From Rhynchopus euleeides (Eukaryota > Euglenozoa > Diplonemea > Diplonemida > Diplonemidae), in the NCBI GenBank assembly GCA_963210315.1, contig OY723293.1, positions 992,001 to 1,056,000 of the forward strand: a stretch of 64,000 nt of DNA, given 5' to 3'. The notes beneath the pieces were generated by a model. The model was not told the origin of the DNA. It made no database searches and saw nothing but the letters and a program-made list of their open reading frames with translations. A program made the position numbers and the translations under genes. Shown piece after piece: positions 42,511 through 52,800 of the stretch; positions within the stretch are counted from its first letter, which is position 1, and every line of letters begins with the position of its first letter.

Positions 42511-45159
42511 TTTTCGTCGCCATTGCGTCCCCCCGGCCCCACTGTCACTCTCTTTTGTTTCCGGGAGACATTTTCAGACCTTTTCTGGCTATATCTGTCT
42601 GGGCAGGATGGTTCTCTTTATTGCTGCTTCCATCCATGCAACCTGCCTCTGTGGTGCTGCTGCTTTGTGGGAGGGGTGTCTGGTCGCTGTACCACACACC
42701 CAGACAGAACGATTTCAATGGAAATAAAATCCAGAGACAGTGGCCCGTTCACCGGGGGTTCCAAGAGCACTGTCAAAAATGTACGTTCAAAACGTTCAAG
42801 ATGTGCCAAACTGTATTGCCCTGACCCTTCCTCAGCAGCGATGCTGGGAGAACAACCGAAGTGCAGAGTAACTCTTGTTATTCGATGCTAGTGGGATCAC
42901 CCACTCTTGAACTGTAGAAAAGGTGAGCTGCCCTCAAAAAACATATAAGGGCCGCTCACTGGCACAGTTCGTTACAAGAGAGCCACCCCCGTTAGCATTC
43001 ACTACTGCCCTCTCACTGCCCTCCAGTTATTCCCCACCCGACCTGGTACCACGAATTATACAGGTGATAGGGGCATATTTATTGCCCCCCTTGCCAAGGC
43101 AAATACACACAGGTCCTCCCCACACACCCACGATGTCCCCCATGGCCCATTTTCGGGTGGAGCCCTAGTTTTGTGGGTGTGTGCGTGCGGCCCCAGTCCC
43201 GCTGCTTTTGTGTGAAGCTGCTTTTTACCCCCATATGTTTCTCAAGTCCCATGCCACATGGTTTGTGCCCTGGGATCGGATAATGGTTTTTTCCCCCACA
43301 GCACACCCTGTCGGTTTGCCTGACTGGCCGTTTCAGAAATCTTGCTCTATTTCTGAAACTGAATTTCTTTTGGTAGAATATTTGAATTGCGAGATGTCAC
43401 GCGAACAAAACGGGGTTGTGTTGGGTTATCCTGCGCCGGAACTGCGGAAATTTGCGTTTGTTGCGGTGTGCCCTTCCTAACTTCACCACACTGCCTGATA
43501 TCCGCCGTTGCGTTAACGCTCTACCGATCTCTCAACATATCGACTGGAGACTGCCAGCCACTCACTGAAGCGGCTGACACTGATCTCCATTTCTGCCGTT
43601 GCTATCGTCAGGGCTCACAGAAGAACATCTACAAAGCACCCGCTCACTGGGAGTAGACCACTGTGCCATGGGTTGGGTTGCATCCCGCTTCCTATGGGTC
43701 CTACGGGCTCTTCTTCCAGAAGAGTGGATGGTCTGGTCGCCTCTTGGTACCTTCTGCTTTCTTATCGAAGACACAGAATAGTGTTAGTCTGTGTCGAAGA
43801 CACATCATCCGTTGAGTTGTCAGGTCAGAACATAGGTCAGCGTAGCCCCAACCGGGGGGAACTTTTATGTGCCCTCTTGTCCCCAGGATCTTGCGGCCTC
43901 TCGCCCACTCACACCACAACCGAGTGGGATGCACAAACAGAGGGGACTGCCTTCCAACAAGGCAGTTGTCACATCAGTTTATTGCCGTGCTTTGCTGCCA
44001 GTTCACCTCGCATCCAGCAGGGGAGGGGATGCACAGAGAGTTTCACCCTCTTGCTGCGTGGCCTATCCAATGATGTGTCCTCTACCCACCATCCACCCCT
44101 TCCACATCTCCACCTCCACCCCACCCTCTGTCCCCCTTTCATTCCCCTTTCAAGCTCCACACAAAGTTATTTATTTACTTTGCAACACAATCACCAGACA
44201 TCTGCTGGTATCTGTTTGGGTGCTTGTTTCTTGTATCGTTGCCATGGGAGAGCCATCATGGCTCGTTCCACGCATTTTTTTGTGATCGTATGGGGGGGTG
44301 GCCCAAACTGAGTGAACTTTCAGTGATTTCCCGTTCTTCATGCTCTGCAGGGATTGTCGCGCGTCGACACGGAGATTCCCACGCAGCCACAGAGGTTGTG
44401 CCTGGCTTTCCCAATCAGACAATGATCCGTTTTAGTTCGGTATTCGTTACCACTGGGGGTAACTTTCTGTGCCTTTTGCTGGATCATGCAGCCCCCGACC
44501 CCCACCCGCACCTCACCCCACTTCCTCAGACTGGGGGAGTGGGGTGCATCACCAACCCCGCCTCCCGCATCATCGATGATAACTCACAATACCAACTGCC
44601 TTGTTCATAACTGTGTCCATCGTCTCCACATTGGTGACTGAACTGCGGTATTTCCTGAAAGGCGGCGCGAGCATATGCCCCTGGTGTAGTACAGTGAAGT
44701 AGAACAGGTGGTGAACCGGTTCAGTCAGATCGCCCCAATTCACTACCCAAGGCAATGGTCTGTCGTCGTCTTGTGCTTCTTTGGAGGTTGCCAGATGGCC
44801 AGGGCCGCCAGAGATGAGCTCACCGGCTACTGAAATGTTTGCACTTCTCCAAAGACGTCATGGTTTTGCACGGAGTCCGTAAAAATCAGGCTCGGGGTGT
44901 CAGGAGGGAAGAGCCAAACCCAGGGGGCGGTAATCGTCCCTGCCAGAGCCAGCGCGACTTACTCAGGCCATGATGCAGCTAGGGAGTGGTACATTAGCGA
45001 GCTTCTCGCAGATCAGCCTCCTTCCTCGGAAGGACAGTTTCGGGCGCTCAACCATAGAAGCCCTTCTTGCCCATCTGCGCTCTTTCCGAAAAACGCTCGT
45101 GACTGCTTCTTGCAAATAGGGATGCATCCCGCTCGTACCGAACGAATCCAACCTATAAT

Positions 45160-45270
45160 TTGAGGGTCTTCGCGACGGTGCCGAAAAATGGTGCATTTGG
45201 TGCATCTCTGCTCTTGTTGTGAGACCCGGATTTTACCGAAAAATTTTCCAAATAACGAAGACCCCCTCAA
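45160..45270. repeat. Small foldback element, TTGAGGGTCTTCG ends
   Basis: TTGAGGGTCTTCG (45160-45172) and CGAAGACCCCCTCAA (45256-45270). 111 bp; shares ends and internal CGGTGCCGA with 13131-13240. Confidence 0.7.
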
Positions 45271-46710
45271 TGTGTAGTTCGAAAGAAAGTACCCTCAGAC
45301 ATTGCAGGTGGGGTGGCAACAGCCTCACTCATTGCAGAGGCCGAATCCGAAGTTTCTATCGTTCGGCAGAGCCCCTCCGATGCAGGCACAGTCTTGATCG
45401 ACCTGTGAGGTTTATTAAGCTGAAGCTGTATCGTTCGCCCATTCCTCACCACCTCCCGTTCCCCCGAGCACATACAGACATACGCAGTGTCATTGTGTTC
45501 TTTGTTGGTGGTGCCTACTGAAGGAGGGCCCAGCCGCGCTCCGCAAAGGAGTATATTCCTTTCAAAACGGCCAACAAGTCATGTTACATCCCTGAATACA
45601 GCTACAGCTCTGACAGCTTCGTTCCCTGTGTGTTTGGTTCTTGGTATTGACTACAACGTGTATATTTTCAGTTCCTTCCTGAGTGAAGTACTTCCACCCT
45701 CCTTTCATGGAAGCATCGTGCAACCCGCGTAGGATGTGTGTTGCGGATACTTGCTGGGGATGTCTCAGGCACAGACTCAACCCTCCAGGATGCGGAACAC
45801 ATGCCTGGAATGGAACCCTACTTAATCGCACACCTCTCGTCATTCCACCACACCCTCACGATGAGAAGTTTGAACGTTTTCTTTTGCGTCCCACTGTTCT
45901 CTGCAAGGCTGCCTCCGGGGTGTATGGTGGAGCTGACGGGACGTAGGAACAGCGGCGTGCCGAATTTTTCAAACTTCATGCCCCGTCGTTTGCAGCGATG
46001 GTGGCCCCCCCCCCCCCCTATCCCTGCGAGCGACCCATTTTTGCCCTATTTTTTTCTCTTGTGTTCTCTCCTGCGCAACACTCAGTGCGCCTGCACAGCT
46101 ATTCCCGTGGGCTATATTTCCTGTGGGCAGAGGCAAAGATGAATATGGCACCGGAACGGCAGCCCCTCTCACCGGGGGGCTGCCAGGTGGAGCAATGCTT
46201 GTTTCAAACGTATTCAAAAGGAGACCGCCAGTCGGTCGTGAGAATCGCAGGAAGGGGTCTGTTTGGTTTCCTTATGTCACCCCACACCCCATACGCTCCG
46301 GCCGGGGTGTCCGAGCCTCAGCAGGTCCCGGGCGCTACTACCTTCAAACCGGCGTCTGGGGTGTCGAAATTATGATTCTTTCTCTTCCGGCACGGCGCGT
46401 CCTTATATCGCAGATGTGAGTCATCGCGTGGGCACCACCACTCTCGAAGTGTAGAGTGGGTATGCTCGCATTCCAGGAGTGCAAGCTCATAGTCATGAAA
46501 AGACTCACATGCGATGTCACTTAGGGCTCGGCGTGCGTAACTCCGTATGTGTGCGTGGGGAGAGTGGGGGAGGTCTTGTCCATGTGCGCGCAAAGTTTTT
46601 TCACAACTTTGCATGTGCTGGATAGCGTGTTGTTGCCGGGCGATTTTGTAAGCAAAATCGAGAGCAAGTGACACAGCTTTGCAAAAAAAAAGAATAATCT
46701 CCCTTGTCCT

Positions 46711-47505
46711 CAGGGTTTTCGCTAGCACCGGGGGGGTCAGGCGGTAAAAATATCGGTGCGGTGCTCTTCGAACCGAAAATCAGAGGGGGGGGGCCCTCGC
46801 TACCAAGTGTGACTGAGTGAGAAAAAGTGAGAAGTCAGCCATGTTTGGCTGAAAACTGACGACTCGTGACTCACAGTGACTCGTAGCGAGGGCCCCCGGG
46901 GAAAAAAAAAACTTTCCGCAGTGGTGCTTTGCACCGAAAAATCCCCACCCCATCGGGAGCGCACCACGCGAACACACGTTCCGCTCTTTGCTATAGTGTA
47001 GGTGTACTGATGGTTCACCGCAGCGCGGTGTACCATCGGTGTACCTACACGAGTGTACGGGCACTGGGTGCCACTGACCCCCGATTCGAATGGTTTCGGG
47101 GTCGTTTTGTCCAACGACGCCCCTTTCTCGACATGTTGCCGTCGCATCCACGCAAGGTGGTGGCGATCTCGTAGACAGGCACACGGCACATGGGGGTCTG
47201 GGGGGCGGAGCCCCCCAGCCGCCGGAGGCCACGGTAGTGAACATCTGTTCATTGCAGTCTCGGGCAGTCGGGATTCCCTCGGGTTTGTGATGCTCGTAAG
47301 TAGGCTTCGCTGTTTCGCAGCCCGACCAGCAGGAGATCACCGGTCCCTGGGTGACACCAAAAAAAATCGGGGGAAAAAAAAAACAAAAACGGTGCTAAGC
47401 ACCGCTCCCAAGGGCGGTGCTTTGCACATTCCGAAAAACCGAAAAAACCCCAGAAAAAAAACAATTGGTGCAAAGCACCGGTTTTCGGTGCTAGCGAAAC
47501 CCCTG
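46711..47505. mobile_element. hAT-like element, family 3 (CAGGGTTTTCGCTAGCACCG ends)
   Basis: The 20-bp ends match at 19 positions (right end inverted: CAGGGGTTTCGCTAGCACCG). Exact duplication CTTGTCCT at 46703-46710 and 47506-47513. 795 bp. Subterminal words GGTGCTTTGCACC recur in both orientations. It carries one GC-hairpin module (47190-47260). No gene. Confidence 0.95.
47188..47262 (+). repeat. GC-hairpin module, single (in family 3)
   Basis: Standard stem CTGGGGGGC-GGA-GCCCCCCAG followed by CCGCCGGAGGCCACGGTAG and TGAACATCTGTTC. The flanking 100 bases differ from other families. Confidence 0.9.
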
Positions 47506-47662
47506 CTTGTCCTGTATTTTCATATTTTCCCCCGATCACCAACACCTTCTGATGATCTGCGCCGTGGGATATCCTATATGCTGTGAGTAACATGCCTCCT
47601 CCTTGGATTTGACACCAAACTGATCGTTTCGTACGTCAGGTGGCAGTTGTTTCCTTACCTAA

Positions 47663-47876
47663 AGTACCCCGAGAGAATGTCACCCCCCTCGAGGGCCCAG
47701 GGCCGAGGGGGGGGTGACATTCTTCCCAGCCGCTACACAGGGCAACCGTTGAAGAATGTCACCCCCCTCTGTGCAGGGTGGCCGTTGGAGAATGTCACCC
47801 CCCAAGCGGAGGCTGAGGGGGGGGGTGACATTCTCTATGGTCACCCAGGGGCTGACATTCTCTCGGGGTACCCTAG
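47663..47876. mobile_element. Short foldback element, TACCCCGAGAGAATGTCA ends
   Basis: The ends TACCCCGAGAGAATGTCA and TGACATTCTCTCGGGGTA are perfect inverses. Inside, AGAATGTCACCCCCC and GGGGGGTGACATTCT alternate several times. About 214 bp, non-coding; target duplication unclear. Confidence 0.7.
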
Positions 47877-48185
47877 GTATGTGGTGAAAATATGCGTTTT
47901 TGCCTCGAGACAAAAAAATGCCGGTGTTTCTTGTGACGGTGGCCGAAGGTGGTTCTTCATTCTTGTGAGACAGGCTGACTGGAGGAGCCCCCGCCCCCAC
48001 CCCCACCCCCACCCCCACCACCCCCTGCACCCCCATCACTTTGCATTTCTTTTAGTCCGAAACGAAACGGCATATCCCCACATCACCCTTTTTATACCCA
48101 GGGTCCACACTCGCTTGGAACGCTACACTTCTTTGCTATTCCCACCACCACCACCGCCCCCCCTCATCCACACCCCCACCACACC

Positions 48186-48929
48186 ATGCCTGTTGTCGCC
48201 GTCTTATTCGGGCCCGGTGGCATTGGCGACGCCGGGCGACACGCTGTGAAGCACGCTGTGGCAACCCCAGGTGTCACCGTCCGGGCTATCTCACGTGAGC
48301 GGGGCATGCTCCAGAAACCGTCAGAATCTGTGACACAGATCGGCCTTGATGCCACGGAACCGGGGCTGGAAGTCCACCAAGTGGACATCCTTGCGGACGA
48401 CACCTCTGAGTTGGAAAAGGCGCTGCGCGGTGTGGACGCCGTGATCAGCTGCATCGGCAACCGCCAGCCTTTTATGGAACGCTGGATGGCCAGAGGCACG
48501 CGCAACCTTGTGTCAGCCATGCAGCGTGCTAGCGTGCCGCGCCTTGTGGCCCTCACGTCTGTGGGCATCGGTGAGGACTGCCCCCCCATGCGGTGGCTGT
48601 TCGTAGGGCGTATCTTCTCCTTCCTTCTGTGCACCCTCCTGCGCAGTGCGTACTACGACATTCTTGCAGCAGAGGCGGCTATCACAAGCAGCACCCTGGA
48701 CTATGTGGTGGTGCGCCCCGTCGGCCTGACTCCGGAGTGCCCTGCGCAAGGCGCCTGGGCACTGCTGCCCGCCCAGTCGCAGGATGGGGTGTCCGCCACC
48801 GGGCAGCGGTGTGAGGGGAGCATCGCAAAGGAGGATGTCGGGCTGTATCTGTTGCAGGAGGCGGTGGGGCAGCCGGTGCTGCATCGTGCTGCGACAACCC
48901 TTGCAGGCCTGCCTGTGAAGGCGGCGTGA
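48186..48929 (+). CDS. NAD(P)-binding atypical short-chain dehydrogenase
   Basis: 247 residues, intronless; ATG 48186 is in CACACCATGC. The N-terminal strand and loop VAVLFGPGGIGDAGRHAV is a Rossmann nucleotide-binding motif of the G-x-G-x-x-G kind used by atypical SDRs (NmrA-like or biliverdin reductase B-like). DAVISCIGNRQ follows the fourth strand. ALTSVGIGED matches the strand carrying the active-site Ser region. LDYVVVRPVGLT is the conserved R-P motif near the nicotinamide. The Y-x-x-x-K pair of classical SDRs is not seen (YYDILAAE takes its place), usual for this subgroup. Length is normal. A hydrophobic stretch RIFSFLLCTLL could be buried helix. Substrate is unknown; cytosolic redox or sensor function is inferred. 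It lies about 0.9 kb before the CFAP57-like gene on the same strand. Confidence 0.88.
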   Translation: MPVVAVLFGPGGIGDAGRHAVKHAVATPGVTVRAISRERGMLQKPSESVTQIGLDATEPGLEVHQVDILADDTSELEKALRGVDAVISCIGNRQPFMERWMARGTRNLVSAMQRASVPRLVALTSVGIGEDCPPMRWLFVGRIFSFLLCTLLRSAYYDILAAEAAITSSTLDYVVVRPVGLTPECPAQGAWALLPAQSQDGVSATGQRCEGSIAKEDVGLYLLQEAVGQPVLHRAATTLAGLPVKAA

Positions 48930-49036
48930 GGGTTCTGCCTGGCCTGTCTGGAAACGATGGTCACGTGGGCTACCACGACGCGCACTCGTGCATCAGCAAA
49001 TGACAGTAGTGCACAAGACAGGCAGTGAGTGAGGGG

Positions 49037-49042
49037 AATAAA
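49037..49042 (+). terminator. Possible polyadenylation signal AATAAA
   Basis: 108 bases after the SDR stop codon. Position and sequence fit a poly(A) signal, but the signal used by this organism is unknown. Confidence 0.3.
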
Positions 49043-49849
49043 GAGCAAGCACAGGAACTTCGCCTGTTATTGTGTCCTTTCAGCGACATTTGAGCAGACC
49101 TTCCGGTTCTCGAGTGGCGCTTGGGGGTCGCAGACGCATATCCTCGTACCAAACGGAATGTAATGTGTCAGCATCTCCTGCCGACGTTCTGTCCGTCGGT
49201 TGTGCCTGTTCTCGAATAAGAGACGGTGTTCACCTGTCCCTAACCTCTATCTAACCTCTAACTACCCTCTGCAATCTAGCGCTTGTCCTTCCCGGTGGTC
49301 ACCACCGATGTTGTTGACGTCATCTGTTGCAAATCCATGAGAGTGCAGCAGAATGCCAGATTTGTAGTCGCGTGGGCCCCGCCACCCACGTGGGTGCGGT
49401 TCACCACAACCTACCCTGCACCCCCCATGTTGAGTGACTGTGTTGAATGTTTTATCCTGCGCCCTGTCGCTGTTGTGTCGTGCTGTGAGGCACTGCCTGC
49501 TGTGTTGCCACACCAGGGGGGAGGCGGGGGTGTTTCCGTTGCCCGCACCTCGCCGCCAGGCGACGGATCCATCGGGCAGAACCCTACGAAACCTCCACAC
49601 ATTACCACCAAGCCCCGACCACGCCAAACCACCTCCACGCAGGAGCATCACCTGCAGAGTGCCCGCTCTCATTTACACACACAGCCACCACCCCCCTAAC
49701 CCGCCCCCGCCCAACCGTTCGATGCTGTGCACACAGCACCCCGCTGCGTGATTCTGCTGCCCCATTTGCTCCTTCCACCACAACTACAACCGCCACCGCA
49801 ACCTACCTCCCTGCCCTCCCCTGCCCGGGCCTGCCTGCCATTCAGGGCG
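49043..49849. other. Intergenic and leader of the CFAP57-like gene
   Basis: No gene seen. The open frame extends upstream to 49727, but the first 41 codons are low-complexity Pro/Leu. TTCAG at 49841-49845 immediately before the ATG could be a 3' splice site of a leader intron. Confidence 0.45.
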
Positions 49850-52800
49850 ATGTCGGAGCAGGGAAGCGATGATGACGAGCGGCTGGAGTCTGGCACGGGG
49901 GCGGCCAACCCCACCGCCAGCCAGCACGACAAGGCGGGCCCTGTGAAGCTGACCTACACAGCAGCACTCGGGTTCGCCCCCAGCAACGATGCGCACTGCG
50001 GGATGGCCCACCTCACCGACGGTGTCCTGGTCTACAAGGTGGGGCTCCACCTCGCCGTGTTTCACTACGAAGGCGGGCAGTTCCGCTTCCTGATGAAGCA
50101 GCCATCCTCTGCCGACATACGGTGCTACGCGGTGTGCCCCAACAGGCGCTACATCGCCCTCTCAGAGGTGCATGTTCCTGAGAAATCCAACGGCTCTGCC
50201 GGCGTGTCGATATGGTCCATCGACCCGCAGACGGATAACCCCAACGAGCCGCTGCACACCAAGAAGGTGCGGAGCTTCTCCTTCTCATACCTTTCAAAGC
50301 AGCCTGCGGTGGCGATGGGGTTCTCCAGCGACAACAGGACGTTGGTGACTGCGACGGCGCAGCCCGATAGTTTTCTGTTCCTCTGGCAGCTCGACAAATC
50401 GTGCAAGTTGATTGCGATGTGCGAGCTGACATCGAAGGTGACAATGTGCAGCATATCCCCCTATTCAGGAACCACGATCTGCACGACAGGGCCGTCTTCT
50501 GTCAGGCTCTGGAGGTATACAGCCCCCAACCAGCTGAAGCCGCTCGACCCTCTCAACAAGCGTGGCGACTACACCTTCACGTGCCACTGCTGGCTAGATG
50601 ATGACAAGGTGTTGGTGACAACTGCCGAAGGGGATGTGCTGATCATTGAAAATTTTGAGCTGAAAAAAACCTTCCCTGCGGTTCACCCCGAAGGCAACGC
50701 GGTGAACACCGCGGCTGTCATGTCCCGTGGGTTCCTCTGTGCTGGGGATGGGGGGTATGTATCTCTCTTCGAGTGCACCTATGACGGGACGCTCTACAAC
50801 AAGTATAAAGTGCTGCACATCCCGAATGTGATCTCCATCCTGCACCTCGCGGTGTCGCCGAATGAGGAGACGGTGACCCTCGCGTGTGAGGGGAACATCG
50901 CGCTCTGCCTCTCGCTCACCAACATCGACATAGCAGAGCCCGGGCGGCAGATCCTGGCGCAGTCGAGCGATGGGGGGAAGGAGGACGGCGAGTCGATTGT
51001 GACAGCGCTCAACGTTGGGTTTCACAGCGACCTCGTGACAGCCGTGGCAGTGTGCGTGCAGAGGACAATCGTTGTGACTGGCAGCCTCGACGGGAAGGTG
51101 CTGATCTACAACTATGTGAAGAAGAAGACGGAGATCAACCACAGCTTTGATGAGGAGGTGCTTGCTGTGGACTGCCACCCTTCGGGTCACCGGCTGATGA
51201 TTGCGTTTAAGTATAAAATGGCGATGTACGTTGTGCTGACGCGCGAGCTCTATCCTATCCAGGAGTTTCCCGTGAAGTCCTGCAAAGAGATTGTCTTTTC
51301 GAAAGGGGGGCAGTACTTTGCAGCGTCGGTTGTGACGAAGATATTTCTGTACAACAGCTACAACTTCAACTGCGTCGGGTTTCTTTCGGCCCACACGTCG
51401 ATGGTGCGGTCGCTGCAGTGGGTGAACAGCGACCGGAACATTGTCTCCGGAGGGTACGAGGGCGCGATCTACGTCTGGGATGTCGTGACGTGCAAAAAGA
51501 TCGACCGCCACGACTGCATCACGAAGGCAACCGCGCATTCCTCCGTGCAGTTCGACTCCGAGATGCAGCTTGCAATCGCTGTGGGGAGCAACAAGATCAG
51601 CGACCACGGCCTCTCGGAGGGCACCGTCGCAGCACGCGTCTTCTCTCTGGGGCACGACGGCAGCAGGGCCACACAGGAGGTGCGCCCCGACCCCTCCCCG
51701 GGCGGGGGTGACGACACACACGGGCCGTCTGACCACGACGTGCTGGCACACCCGATGGGCAACAGCGACACCGACCCACACCATGCCTCTGACGAGAACC
51801 AGGCGGGCGATGCACACCACACCAAAGACGACGACGCCAATGATGACCACGACGCCGCCACAGCTGACTACGATGCACGGACCACCAGCGCAGAGCACGA
51901 AGGCGCCAACACCACCAATGCGGGGCAGGACGGCTCTCCCGATGCGCTGGACGAGACCGACCATGCCGCACATACCAAAGGCGATCCTGCAGGCGACACA
52001 CTCGGCTACAGCGAGGACAAAGCCTCCCCCAAGGGGGCTGGGGCCCGCGACGCCGCAAAGGAAACAGGCAGCGCCTCCGCCATGATCCTGCACAGGCCCA
52101 TCGTGCTGGGCAGCATCCAGGAGCGGCAGGGGCACACCCGCACCCACACGCGCGAGGTGGCGATCTCCACCGCCCACCGCTGCGTCTTCGTCGGCGCCAC
52201 CAACGGGCACATCCTGGTCTACGCATGGCCCCTGCGCGAGCCTGCCCAGCTGCTCAGCGTGGTGGAGGCACACCAGAGCACCGTGTCCTTCCTGGTGCTG
52301 TCCCCAGATGAGTCGTACCTTATCAGCGTCGGGGAGGACCGGTCCCTGTTTGCCCTGGAGGTGACCAGCATCTACCGCCCGGCGGAGAAGACGCGCCGTC
52401 CTGCCTACAACCACCCGGTGTATGACGATGTGGTGTATGTGCTGAAGCAGGATCTCGACGCACAGTTCGCACGCATCAAGGAGCTGTCTCTCAGCAACGA
52501 CGAGCTGGAGGCGTCGCAGGCGCAGGAGCTGTCGTCGATGCGGCAGAACCTGGAGGTGCTTGTAGGGCAGAAGAGGTCGCAGACCTCTCAACAGGTCGAG
52601 GCGTATTACCAGAGGGCCGCAGGGGCGAGGAATGAGCGGGATGATTCGCTCTCTCAGGCATCCAACAAGCAGGCCTACCATGAGAAGCTTCACCTCAAAG
52701 CGGCGGATGACCTTGAGGTGCTGTACACATCGAAGACGACAGCTCTCGAGTCTGCCTATAAGGATCTGAAGGACCAGCGTGAAGACCTGATTGTGCTTTA

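Larger units (their letters stand above)
42228..46710. other. Long spacer without a supported gene
   Basis: Two hairpin-repeat copies lie near the start (42336, 42425) and a small foldback at 45160. The sequence between 42900 and 46680 is of balanced composition with many short open frames, none recognised. It may hold short-exon genes or decayed elements. Confidence 0.4.
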
